From Thecaphora thlaspeos (lineage: Eukaryota > Basidiomycota > Ustilaginomycetes > Urocystidales > Glomosporiaceae), in assembly GCA_900291925.1 (NCBI GenBank), contig UWYS01000001.1, forward strand, positions 1,488,001 to 1,552,000: 64,000 bases of DNA. Direction: 5' to 3'. A model generated the notes under the pieces. The model did no database searches. It worked only from the letters and a program-made list of their open reading frames with translations, and was not told the origin of the DNA. A program made the translations under genes and the position numbers. Shown in pieces: positions 21,231 to 32,870 of this stretch; the first letter of the stretch is position 1; every line of letters begins with the position of its first letter.

Positions 21231-22166
21231 ATGCCCCATTACCGCAAGACGACCGAGATCCTCGCCGAGCTCCGGCAGATGGAGAGCATTTCGTCGCTTC
21301 AGACCTCGACCCGATCCCAGCCGGCCAGCCGTGGCCCGCCACCACCACTCCCTTTCTGCGCTCGACCACCACGGACAAACGCCGACAATCTCTCGCTGAG
21401 CCGATCTGACACGCGGTCCACCTACGCGCCCTCCAGCGTCTCGACGACATCCCTGGTTTCTTCCTTCATGACGCGGTCTCTGCGCCGTCTAAAGAGGAAG
21501 GACCAAGGTGCCGCCGCGAGCAGACTCACCATCTCGCTGCCGTCTGCTCCGTCGCTTGAAGGCCTCAACGTCGCCGCGACGTTGAGCCGCGCCACGCCCA
21601 GCCTTAGCTCGGGCTCGTACCCGGCCTCTTCTTCGAGCAACTCGATCGTATCACGGAGGGGCCCAGCCGCGTCTGGCGCCAAGCCCATCCTCGATACCGT
21701 CTTTGTCATCTCGCAAGAGACCGTAGCGGAGCTCGACGACGACAACGACTACACCGGGTCGGGCGCCTCGACGCCAGACATGTCCCCGACCTCTCCCAAC
21801 TTTCCGGACTTCCTGCGAGCTCCACCGCTCAAGCCCCTGACGTTGGACCACTTTGCCAGCCTATCTTTGCGCCACGGTTCTTCGGATATGGAGCGGAGCG
21901 ACTGTCCGTCGCTGTACAACGACGTCTGTTCGGACTCGGCCTCGAGCAGCGGCCTTTCGACGTTTGGCGAGCTCCTCACTACGCACTCGACATCACCCAA
22001 ACCTTCCACGATCATTGTCCCTTCCGAGCACCACGGCGACGCCTCCGACTCGCCCACGACGCCCCTTGCACCTCCCCTCTTCGGCCTGACAAACACCTTC
22101 CCGAGTCCGCCTAGCCGCCGCATAGCGTTGGCGGTGACGCGTGGGTCGCTCGACAAGCCGGAATAA
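21231..22166 (+). CDS. Ser/Pro-rich hypothetical protein
   Basis: Single-exon ORF of 311 residues starting MPHYRKTTEILAEL after a CT-rich leader. Codons favour C or G in the third position, as in the other genes here. The protein is low-complexity: Ser/Thr/Pro-rich with a basic patch (FMTRSLRRLKRKDQ) near residue 85, an acidic stretch (ELDDDNDYTG) and SPT/SP sites suited to proline-directed phosphorylation. There is no signal peptide or TM segment. No domain was recognised; a regulatory or scaffold protein would fit. An antisense ORF (22408-21749) exists but looks like a shadow. Confidence 0.6.
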   Translation: MPHYRKTTEILAELRQMESISSLQTSTRSQPASRGPPPPLPFCARPPRTNADNLSLSRSDTRSTYAPSSVSTTSLVSSFMTRSLRRLKRKDQGAAASRLTISLPSAPSLEGLNVAATLSRATPSLSSGSYPASSSSNSIVSRRGPAASGAKPILDTVFVISQETVAELDDDNDYTGSGASTPDMSPTSPNFPDFLRAPPLKPLTLDHFASLSLRHGSSDMERSDCPSLYNDVCSDSASSSGLSTFGELLTTHSTSPKPSTIIVPSEHHGDASDSPTTPLAPPLFGLTNTFPSPPSRRIALAVTRGSLDKPE

Positions 22167-22727
22167 TCGTATCGCATCGCCTCGGTCGGCGTCGTCGAGC
22201 CCGAGTACGGGTCACGCCGTGCGCTTGAGCTCTTCGCCGGCGAGAGTCGTACGATTGGTCCGCTTCCGGCGTCCCAGTCCGTGGACAGCGACTCTGTCGA
22301 TCGCACCGTCGCCATGGACTTTTTTGACCTTCTCTGAACGCCTACCAGTTCCATCCTGTTCCCCTCGCATTTGCATCCATCCCCCGCCCCACGCTCCGCG
22401 CACACCACTTTGTCAGCGCCAGCATTCTTCGGTCTTCCGTGCTGGAGCGACCGTTGTCCTCCCGCAGGATCCCGTCATACCCTTGCCTATCGTTATCGCG
22501 TCGGCCCTTGCATCTCTAGAGCGTCGTATCAAACTGTATTCCTCAGATCTGCCCATTCCCGACCGTATTGCGTCCTGATAATCAAGAACCGTTTTGATTT
22601 TTCGGACAGCGGTGCCGGTAGCACAACCGCTATATACGAAGATGGACGCTGGGTGAGGATTCGAGATGGAACGCTGTGCTCGAGACCTCTCGGCCGCTTA
22701 CACTTGATGGACAAGCACGGTTCCGGG
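22167..22727. other. Convergent intergenic region
   Basis: 3' flanks of the hypothetical protein (plus) and the PAF-acetylhydrolase (minus). No supported coding sequence. Confidence 0.7.
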
Positions 22728-24798
22728 CTAGTCCAGACCAGGCTGAAAGCCGTGGTACATCATAAAGATCGACATCAAGGAGCGCGGGCGTATCGACTTG
22801 TAGTGCCACTCTTCCTTTCCTTCACGCTGGGCGTGCACCTCGTCGGCGTGGCTATCGATGTCTATGAGCTCTCGCTTCTTTTCCGTTTGCTCGCCGGTAG
22901 AAGTCGCGGAGGATGCATGACGATCCTCTCGCTGCTTGAGTGATGTTGGTGATGTGTCGTCGTGTGTATTGACGACGACGCCACCACCTCGATCGTACGG
23001 TGCGTCGTGCTGTGGTGGATTGCCGCCGTACCCCAAAGGTTCCTCTGCGCCATCGGCATGTTGCTGATCCCTACCATCGTTGCTCATCTGCTCTCCCTCC
23101 TCCTGGCCCCGCGCCAACGGCCGCTGATGGTCTCGCACCGCACCGTCCTCTCCCACCTTGAAACCGGGCCAGTCTTGTCTCTCGCGGAATTGCTGCCTCG
23201 TCAGTCCCATCTGGACATACGTCGCTTTGACAAACACCTCAATCGTCTTGCGCGGTCCCACCGTGGAGCGGAAGACCTTGGGAAGCAGGAAGGGGTGGTC
23301 GGAGAAGTCGGTATGTTTCGATCCGCATAGCGTCATGAGCCATCCGCGTCCCTCGGCGTTACTGCGTCGACCGTCGAGGCAGATTCGGCGCAGTTTGGAA
23401 AAGTGTTCCTCCCACCTGGTGCAGAGCGGCGAGCGCCCGTGCAAGACACAGAGAGAGGCAAAGTGCAGACGATTTCAGACGAGCGCAGGGAGACGTGTGG
23501 TTGCGCTTCCGTGGAACTCACACTGTAAAGCTCTCCGAGTTGATGACGTAGATCGGCTTCTTCATCTTTCCCCTGACACCTTCGTCCTCCTCGGGATCCC
23601 TCACCGGCGACACCCAAGGATCGAGCACGATGGCCAGTGGGAACGGCCGCGCCTTTTCCTCGCACCTCATCATCTCGATCATTGTCGCGCCTCCGAAGCT
23701 GTGCCCGCACAGCGTCGGGAAGGCGAGATCCAGCTTGTCCTTCCAATCCAGCAAGGGCTTGCGCTGCCTGACGATACAGTCGTCCGGCAGTCGGTTGTTG
23801 TGCTTGTCCACCTTGCTTCCGGCCAGCTTGGAACAGAGCTTGCGCGTCGATCGCGCCACCATCTCCGGTCCGTTGCCGCGGTTGATCTGGTCGAGCACGT
23901 ACATGCATTCCTCTATCTCGGAATGGCGCATGTCCATCTGGTCTTTGCGCAGCGTCGTATCGTCCTCGGACGGCTTGTTGGAGAAGACAGTCCGATCTGT
24001 TCAAAGTTGAAGTATGGCACCTGGGCCTTCGGATGGCCTGGTTTCGCCGCCGCCGTCGTCTTGGTCGTCATGGTCGTCGTGGTCGTCGTCGTTGACTTGC
24101 ATTTGTCGCGCTTGTCGCGCTGGGTAGGTGGTGAGGTCTGCTGCGACCTTGACGGCGCAGCTTGGCCTCTGACGATGGTGCTGACGCCCGATCCGTCTCT
24201 ATGCTCGATCGCGACGACAATGATGCCGTAACTGGCCAGTTCGCCACAGAACTGCGAGTAGCTCAGGCGATTCCCCGCCAGGCCGTGGCTGAAGATGACG
24301 ACGGGCAGTTGCGGTGGTAGCTGACCGAAGTTGCCCTTCGTAGCGCGGTCCGCCGGTCCCCTGCGCGCGCTCGAGGTGGTCGGAGCGTCGGTGGCTCTCT
24401 TTCGAAGCTTTTCCGGATTGGCAAGTGGGGCATCGGCGAGAGCCGGCATCTTGGCTCGAAGCGTCAAGACGGCTGGCGACGCTGGGATGGCGAGAGGACC
24501 GTACTGACCCAGGTAGCTCAGCAGCGCGCCTACGCCCGTGTGTTTCGGTCGGCCCAGCCAGGCGACGGCTGCGTAGCGTTTCGACTCGTCCCGTGTCAGC
24601 GGCTTGCAGGGGCAGTAGATGGTGAACAGCACCATTTCCAGATGAAGCGTAGAAGTCTTGGATCCGGACGTGCAAGGCGACCAGCTCGACCCGTCCTCTT
24701 GCTCGTCGTCGTCGTCATGGTCCTCTCGGCCACCTTGGTGCGCTGAACTCTGAACCGACCGACTCCTCGAAGGAAGAAGAAGCCTTCACAGTCGCCTC

Positions 24799-24833
<35 letters not shown>

Positions 24834-25242
24834 TTCCCTGCCCCTCTTGCCCTCCCGTCGCCCGCACCTCTCCGCGGCGCTTCTTGTGAAGGTCGTCATG
24901 CGCTCTCTTTGCCTCTTTCCTGGCCTCTTTCCAGGCCTTGCTGGTAGGGCGATTGAGTTGGTCGGGTCGTTACGACGTTGTCGCAAAAGTTGCGCGGTTG
25001 ACGCACGGGCATCTCCAGGTCGATGGCGCCCACTTGGAAGGGACCGGAGTAGGGTGGGAGACCTATGATCGCCAGCTGCGTGGCGCACGAGGCGACCTGG
25101 TGTAGGTACGGAGGTGGTGGTGGTGGTGATCAAGGCAGAGATGAGGGACGGGCGAGCCAACCCTTCCGCTTACGCAAACACCACCCAAGCACACGCACAA
25201 CCACCATACTACCGGCGGCATCAGCTTCGAGACCTCTTCCAT
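22728..25242 (-). CDS. Platelet-activating-factor acetylhydrolase-like phospholipase A2 (5 exons)
   Basis: Proposed exons are 25242-25174, 25075-24974, 24749-24101, 23996-23522 and 23415-22728, giving about 660 residues. The enzyme family hydrolyses short or oxidised sn-2 acyl chains of phospholipids. Visible hallmarks are [32 protein letters not shown] (oxyanion region), [10 protein letters not shown], the nucleophile elbow GHSFGGAT (Ser about 373), LDPW (Asp about 400) and [13 protein letters not shown] (His about 466). The C-terminal 120 residues are charged and disordered. The start is uncertain; MEEVSK followed by a hydrophobic WWLCVCLGG segment suggests a signal anchor. The exon 3/4 junction needs either a GC-AG intron (24100-23997) or a frameshift. 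A TCCCTG hexamer repeat lies in the intron at about 24798-24833. Confidence 0.8.
24798..24833. repeat. TCCCTG hexanucleotide repeat (intronic)
   Basis: About six copies of TCCCTG within the second intron proposed for the PAF-acetylhydrolase gene. On the minus strand this reads as an RD-repeat, which is an artefact. Confidence 0.85.
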
Positions 25243-25886
25243 AACGACCCCTTCTGACCCCTTTCGACATACGATCGCGATCAGCTCCACTAGTGGATCT
25301 GGATCTCACAGTTGACGCCCAAGTCAAAGTTCTCCCCGTTGCACGGCTACAGTAGTACGGTTCGACCACGTTGACTGCATTGGAATGTGGACATGTTTGA
25401 TCGAAGCGCAACAAAGTCCAAGGAATCAAGAATCTCGCATGACATGCCGTCGTGCTTCCTCTCGCACATGGTACGTGGTACTGCCGTGCGGATGCCGCCT
25501 CCGTTCTCGCGGAGCGTTCCACCACGACGCCATGCTCTCGTCATCGTGCAATCTTAATCCGCCGAAAGCAGCGTCGCTTCCCGCTCCTCGCGCCCACCTC
25601 TCCCTCCCATCGGGTCGCCTCCCTATCCGCAGCGCCAACCACTCGACCGTCGTCGCTTCAGCACTCGGCGTCTGTCGTATCACTACACTGTAAACAAGAA
25701 TAACAATTCACCGACCACGGCCATGCTGACGATGCTATGCAAGGGGAGCTCCAACACTGCGTTGCTGCTAAAAGTACAACCCGGCCCACCGCCACGCAGC
25801 GAGAGCGGCGGCCGCGACGGGCAATGATGCCGGCGGCGAGGAACAAGGCGAGAAAAAGGGGGCCACTGAAATCCCACCGAGCCACA
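25243..25886. other. Intergenic
   Basis: Promoter of the PAF-acetylhydrolase gene and 3' flank of the HPPD gene, both minus. No supported gene. Confidence 0.65.
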
Positions 25887-27363
<1,477 letters not shown>

Positions 27364-28342
27364 AACGACGTTGCCGCGAAGTGTGTTGGGCTTAGGGAGG
27401 TGGTGGGGGGTCGTCTCGGTGCTGCGTTGTGAGTAGATTGACGGGCGGCGAGGGAAGGCGGGCGCTTGTTGTGGTCGAAAGTGCGGGGATGTTGAGATGG
27501 TAGTAGCAAGGGGAAGCCTGGTGGCAATCGAGGTAGAGGTGCTTTTCTATGCTTGGAGCGTCAGGGAGGTTGAGCTTGAGGTACATGTCCTAGAGGAAGG
27601 GCAAAGAAGCAGGCCAGTCAGAGTGGAAGGGATGGGTACATGGGCTGGTGTCATGCTGCGAGGAGCGTTGAGGGCGGAGAGCATGTCATGGTCAGGGGGG
27701 GCTGCGAGGAGGGCGACGATGGCGTCCATCATGCCTCCGATAGCCGGGAGGTGCCAGGCACAGGACCGACTGGACAGACACCAAGCAGGCAGGAGGAGGA
27801 AGAGGCGAAGAGAAGGGTGTGACTTGCTGAGTTGGGGCATGTGTGTGGAGCGAGAGGGAAGCGGCACGGCAACGACTCGCTGACAGATTGCGCCTCGCGG
27901 CTATTCGACCGCCTTTTACGGTTAGCCGTCCATAGCCAGACGCACCCCTTTTTTTCCCTTCCCCCTTCCCCCGTCCGGCTGTTCCGCAATGACGCAGCCC
28001 GACGAGCGACGCTCCCATCACCGCGGCCCCTTGGGCAGCCTCATCCAGTCTTTTAGTCCCATCCTCACCCAGCGACCAGGGTAAAGTTACCGTAGTCACA
28101 TAGCGCACCCCGACGTCAAGCAAGCTAGCCTTCATCTTTGTACACGATAAAGTCAACCATGCACATTGCAACTCCACATCGTGCCGATGCGCATGCAGAT
28201 CAAGGCGATGTATGTACGTACAAGTCCAGTAGGCGTGCTCGAGAGCCGACCGGATGGGAAAAAATACAAGGCAATAAGTTAGCGCAACAAGAGGGCGCAC
28301 CGGCCTGCTGCTCACAGAGTGGCAGACGAGGCCCTCTCTCGC
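27364..28342. other. Intergenic
   Basis: Promoter region of HPPD and 3' flank of the fusion ORF. ORFs here are pyrimidine/purine-rich shadows. No supported gene. Confidence 0.65.
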
Positions 28343-31300
28343 TCACAGGTGCGCCGTCACCACCGCCAGCATGCCCACCGCCAGCGCCAGCGCCGTCGAG
28401 CGCGCCGTCGATGCGCTCGAGGCCGAGTTTGCGTTCGCCACGCTCGTCCCCGTGATCCGTGCGATGCCGCCGGAGCGGTGGTCCCTCCGTGCCGCGCTCA
28501 TCAGCATCATGAACGACAGGCTCTCGCTGCTCGTGTCGCCCTCGTGCGTAAAGTCTAGCACGTCGACCGTCGGGAAGTCCGAGTCAAACACGCCCTCGCG
28601 CGTCAGCGCCGTCTGCAGCCGGTCGTAGATCTTCTCGGCCATGTCGACGTGCACGTCGTGGCCCGTCATCGAGGCTAGCCGGAAGGTCGAGTAGACGAGC
28701 AGCGCCGTCCCCGCCGCATCCAGGAAGCTGTCGGTCTCGTTGATGTAGTTGTGGAGCAGCAGCGAGTCGCTGTCCAGCAAGGGGTAGGCGGCGTCCAGCA
28801 CCTCGGTCGTCCAGTTGATCAGGTCCGTCTTCTGGCTCATCATCCTCGACGACGCTTCGCTCTGCTCAATCGTCGCCAGCACCCGCAGCATCCCCGCCAG
28901 CACCCAGCCGTTGCCCGTGGCCCACGTGCCTGCATCGCTCCACGTCCCGTTGTCGGCGAACCGGATGTGGCCCCACAGCTTGGCACCGTCGCCTTCGACG
29001 AACATCAGCCCGTCGCGGTACAGCCGCACCTGGTCGTAGGCCAGCTGGAGCAGGCTGTCGTTGCGCGTCATCAGGCCGTAATAGGCGAGAAAGGGCGGGC
29101 CCATGTAGACGGCATCGCTCCACAGAGCCGCGTACCTCGCCCGGTGGCTGATGGCCCCCGCCCTGGAGCGCGGGACGTCGTCGAGGACGTACTCGAGCGT
29201 CCTCGCCGCCGCGTCCGAGTACGTGCCCGAGCTGAGCTCGCCCGTGCTGCGGTCCATCTCTCCGCTGATCCAGGCCGAGAGAAGGACGTGCTCGCCCGGG
29301 CTGGCGCCGTCCAGCGCGCTGCCGGCCGTGATGTTCTCGTCCCCGGTGATCCTAAAAGCGAGGCGTCCGAGCCTGTCCTGACGCGCTACCGAGTGGTACG
29401 CCATGCTGAGCACCGAAGAGGGAACGTCGCCGGCGTCGGCGCGGACGTCGCTCGGCTTGTACGGGGGACCACCGTTCGTCGACGTGAAGACCGACCAGGA
29501 AGGGTAGTCGAGCTCGAGCAGGGCCGACTGTCCTACGCCCTGCTCCCAGCTGGCCCGCTGGCCCGATAGCATGCCCAGCCGAGCGGTCTCGACGAGCGTG
29601 CTGTTGACGTTGGACGCGCCGGCCGCCTGCATCTGCGATCCCAGCAGTCCGATCATGGCCAGGACGGAAAGCGAGGCGGCGGCCGCCCGGTTGGCGCCAA
29701 AAACCGCCCTCGAGCGTCTCTGCCGAGAGACGGGCTTGCGCGAGCTGAGCGTCGGCACTCCCGTCGGCTGCGAGTCGGCCGAGTCCTGGAAGACGACGAG
29801 GGTGCCGTTGGCCCGGAAGCCGCCCAAGTCGCCTGTCTTGAGCCACTCCTGGCCGTCGAAGCCGCCGGCGAGCGTCTTGCCGCGGACGTAGACTTCGCCC
29901 ATCGGGTCGCCCTGGAACCCCTTTGGCTTGGCGCCATCGATCGTCAGGCCGAAGGTCGAGGCGCGCTCGCTCTGGACCAGCTTCACCTCGACCGACACGG
30001 CCGGGGGACCGACGTGGGCGGGAAGACGGTGGCCCGCCTCGTCGCGGTCGGCGAACGCCTGAAGGTCGAAGCTGTGCGTCGCACTGATGGGGGCGGTGAC
30101 GGTCGAAGCGAGGCTGTCGTCCCTGGTCGACGTCAGGGCGCCGGGGAGGTAGGCGTTCTGCACCGCACAGCCGAGGTGGATACGCAGCGAGTCGAGAAGG
30201 CCCTGGAGCACGGTGCAGCCTTGGCTGACGATGACGAGGTCGCGGAGCGCGACGCAGCCGGCGACGTTGCGGCTCTTGCGGTAGACGAGCTGGTCGAACA
30301 GCCCCTGCCTTGCGTAGGCGCCGTTGCGGAGGTTGTAGAGCTTGCTCTTGGCGGCCAGGCTCGCGAGGGGCGACCTGCGGCTGACGGTCGTCAGCGCGCA
30401 GGCTAGCGACGAAGCGCCCTCGGCGGTAGCATAGATCAGTGTGGGCGCAAAGTCGACGAGATCGCGCGTGACGGCAGGGTTGGGATCCTCCCAGCTGGCT
30501 GTCAACGTCGAGGCCGCCAGGCCGGCGCCGGTGTAAAGGGCGAGCAGCGCGAGGGCGAGTCCGGACGGCGTCACTGTCGACATCATGGGCGGGGTAGGGG
30601 AGAGCTTTGAAGACGAAGCCTCGACGTAGATGCGATCGGCGATCGAGGGGATCCTGTCGGCAGGGTAGAAGGAGAGGTGAGTTGTCACGCCGGCGACGAG
30701 GTTGCGGTGCGACACCGAGATCCAGCCTTGCTTGCCGCGCCAGTAGTGCGAGTGGACGGTCGAGAGGTCGCCGTGGCCCGCAGCGCCGCGACCGGCGGCG
30801 GCCGTCGAGCCCGCCTCGAGGACCTCAGGGAACGAGACGAAGCGCAGCCGGTGGGATGCGCCGCCGAGGGACTCGGCCTGCTTGGATGCCTTAGCGACGT
30901 CCTGCTGACTCGGCAGAATGACCAGGGCGGAGCGGTCGAACGAGCCGAGCGAGAGGGCGTCACTGAGGGCGACGGGGGTGGTGACGAGGACGGAAATGGC
31001 TCGAGCGCCGGCTGCGGCGACGTTGGAGGGCACCGACGAAGGAGGCTGCTCGGCGATGGCCGAGGGAGCGAGGACGAGGGCGTGGAAGGTAGAGGAGCCG
31101 GCGGCGTGGGCGGGAGCGAGCAGGGCGACGAGGCTCTCGTAGGTGTCCATCTCGACGGTGACGGCGGCACAGATGTGCGAGGCGGGCGCCGACGAGAGCT
31201 TGACGAGGCCCGCCGCAAAGGCGGTGCTGTCGCTGGCTAGCTGGGCATTGCTGGCGTGCGTGGCGTAGAGGGGTCGGCTGTGGTTGAGCTCGTTGCCCGT

Positions 31301-31567
31301 GGCGCCGGCAGCGATGAGGGCGGCGACGTTTGCAGCCTCGTTGCGCGGCTTTTCGGCGAGGTCGAAGCCGGCCGGGGCGTTGGCGCTGCGGTAGAGGGCA
31401 GACTCGCGGGACTGCCTGACGTTTGAGACGTCTGCCTGGCGCGAGAGGATGAGCGGGTGGATGAGGGGCTGGTAGGCTCTGGCGGCGTAGATGGACACGG
31501 CTAGCGCGAGTACAATGGCGAGGAGGAGCGCGAGCGAGGCATCGTCGATGACCAGGAAGAAGGCCAT
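28343..31567 (-). CDS. Fusion ORF: acyl-CoA-synthetase-like (degenerate) + GH88/GH105-like glycosidase, GPI-type tail
   Basis: One uninterrupted ORF of 1,074 codons. Residues 1-35 hold an N-terminal membrane anchor (ALLLAIVLALAVSIYAARAY). About 35-590 resembles the ANL/long-chain acyl-CoA synthetase fold: WISVSHRNLVAGV, ALLALYTGAGL, GEVYVRGKTLAGGF and WLKTGDLGGFRANGTLVVF. The P-loop TSGTTGxPK is missing, with HYWRGKQGW near 273 in its place, so adenylation is doubtful. A second hydrophobic segment (about 622-640, SLSVLAMIGLLG) leads to a six-hairpin glycosidase-like half: SWEQGVGQSALLEL, WSDAVYMGPPFLAYYG (catalytic-type Asp near 817), WATGNGWVLAGMLRVL. Family members hydrolyse unsaturated uronyl or rhamnogalacturonan ends. 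The Ser/Ala-rich C terminus with a hydrophobic end (ALALAVGMLAVVTA) looks like a GPI-anchor signal. It could be two genes fused in frame; see findings. Confidence 0.75.
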   Translation of the reverse strand: MAFFLVIDDASLALLLAIVLALAVSIYAARAYQPLIHPLILSRQADVSNVRQSRESALYRSANAPAGFDLAEKPRNEAANVAALIAAGATGNELNHSRPLYATHASNAQLASDSTAFAAGLVKLSSAPASHICAAVTVEMDTYESLVALLAPAHAAGSSTFHALVLAPSAIAEQPPSSVPSNVAAAGARAISVLVTTPVALSDALSLGSFDRSALVILPSQQDVAKASKQAESLGGASHRLRFVSFPEVLEAGSTAAAGRGAAGHGDLSTVHSHYWRGKQGWISVSHRNLVAGVTTHLSFYPADRIPSIADRIYVEASSSKLSPTPPMMSTVTPSGLALALLALYTGAGLAASTLTASWEDPNPAVTRDLVDFAPTLIYATAEGASSLACALTTVSRRSPLASLAAKSKLYNLRNGAYARQGLFDQLVYRKSRNVAGCVALRDLVIVSQGCTVLQGLLDSLRIHLGCAVQNAYLPGALTSTRDDSLASTVTAPISATHSFDLQAFADRDEAGHRLPAHVGPPAVSVEVKLVQSERASTFGLTIDGAKPKGFQGDPMGEVYVRGKTLAGGFDGQEWLKTGDLGGFRANGTLVVFQDSADSQPTGVPTLSSRKPVSRQRRSRAVFGANRAAAASLSVLAMIGLLGSQMQAAGASNVNSTLVETARLGMLSGQRASWEQGVGQSALLELDYPSWSVFTSTNGGPPYKPSDVRADAGDVPSSVLSMAYHSVARQDRLGRLAFRITGDENITAGSALDGASPGEHVLLSAWISGEMDRSTGELSSGTYSDAAARTLEYVLDDVPRSRAGAISHRARYAALWSDAVYMGPPFLAYYGLMTRNDSLLQLAYDQVRLYRDGLMFVEGDGAKLWGHIRFADNGTWSDAGTWATGNGWVLAGMLRVLATIEQSEASSRMMSQKTDLINWTTEVLDAAYPLLDSDSLLLHNYINETDSFLDAAGTALLVYSTFRLASMTGHDVHVDMAEKIYDRLQTALTREGVFDSDFPTVDVLDFTHEGDTSSESLSFMMLMSAARRDHRSGGIARITGTSVANANSASSASTARSTALALAVGMLAVVTAHL

Positions 31568-32870
31568 GGTCGTGGGCCTGTGAGGGCTTCGTCGGTCGGG
31601 GGGCTCAGCACTTGCTGCGGGCGTGTCGAGGGGGAGGGGTTCAAGCGCCAGGGATGTGATTGCAGGGCAAGGCGAAGGGCGAGGAAAAGGTGGGACGGAA
31701 CAAGGTCAAGGAGATGGAGGACAAGGAGAGGAGGGCGGATGAAAAGGGCGGACGGCGCACGAGGATCAAGGGGCAGAAGAAGCGGAATCCAGGATGAAAG
31801 GTGGGACAATGAGGATGAGCGGGATGAGCGGGGGCCGGGAGATGGCAGCGGCCAGAAGGACGAAGGGAGCAAGATGGGCCGGAAGGGCAAGGTGGTACAG
31901 TACAGTCTGCGCCCGACGCCGCGCTTTCGACCTGGTCCCAAGTCACACCCATCCGAGGCAGCGCCGCCAAGTGGGTGGCTGTGGGCTCAGGGCGCGCAAG
32001 TACTACTGTACAAAGGCATACAGTAACTACTGCAACAGTTTGACGCTGGCCGCCCCCTTTGTGCGTTGCAGCGAACCGACGACGACAATGAGGACGACGC
32101 CGAGCGCAAGCCCGCCTCGGCCTCTTGGATGCGGGCACCGAGGCGGCGAAGCGTGTTTGCTCTCCGACTCGGCGCTTGCACCGCCCAGCTACTGTACGTA
32201 CAGTTACACATGTACTGTATGTACGTTCACGCACGCTGTTGTCCATTCGACGTCGGGATGAGAGAGATGGCCTTGCCTCAAACGCGTGGCGGCCAAGTAG
32301 AACAGGCAGGCAGGCAGGCGCAAAGTCGAAAAATATTCAAGTAAAGTCGCAGCTTATGTATTTATTCACTTATTTGCTCTTATTGTTGCCGCGTTGGTGG
32401 CGTTAAGTCGACAGCGCGCCGGGAGCCTCCTGTCCGTGTCGTAAGGCCTGCGGCTTCCGTAGCGCGCTGCGCTTTCTTGGTGCTCCTCGGCGGCGGCGGC
32501 GGCGGCGGCGGTGGCGGCGTGGTCGTCGTACTGTATTCCCGCTCACCCTCAAGCTTGGCAGGCTCGCAGACGCAGCCTTGGCGTCCACCTCGCACCGCTT
32601 GGCGTCGCCCCTACAGTGCATATGTAGACCGCACATCCCTCGGCCACAGGCGTCCGCCGCCCGGCGTGTATCATATCCATGTACCCACTCGGCCAGATCG
32701 ATTGACAGGACCACGGTGTGGCGCGTCCACGAGCTTGATCGGCTTCCTTGCTCTTTCGGCACAAAAGCCCATGTCAAGCCGTAACTCAACTCAATCCGTA
32801 TCGTACATACATCTCCTGCGCTTCACTCGACCAGCATACAGCAAGGCCATGTGGGCTGACTCTGTCCCCG
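31568..32870. other. Intergenic with GTAC motif cluster
   Basis: Promoter side of the fusion ORF and 3' flank of the carrier gene. GTACAGTAC at 31895-31903, further copies at about 32000-32030, and a dense cluster at about 32188-32226. GGC repeats at about 32485-32515. No supported gene. Confidence 0.6.
32188..32226. repeat. GTAC/TACTGTAC motif cluster
   Basis: CTACTGTACGTACAGTTACA followed by ATGTACTGTATGTACGT: several overlapping and inverted copies of the GTAC-A/T-GTAC motif that recurs in non-coding DNA of this window. Confidence 0.75.

Noticed and set aside
21749..22408. 219-codon minus-strand ORF opposite the Ser/Pro-rich protein
   Set aside because: Plus-strand ORF has the better start, leader and third-position bias. 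The antisense frame cannot be fully excluded.
31501..31941. Leu/Ser/Pro-rich minus-strand ORF upstream of the fusion ORF
   Set aside because: It is pyrimidine-rich 5' leader DNA; no conserved features.
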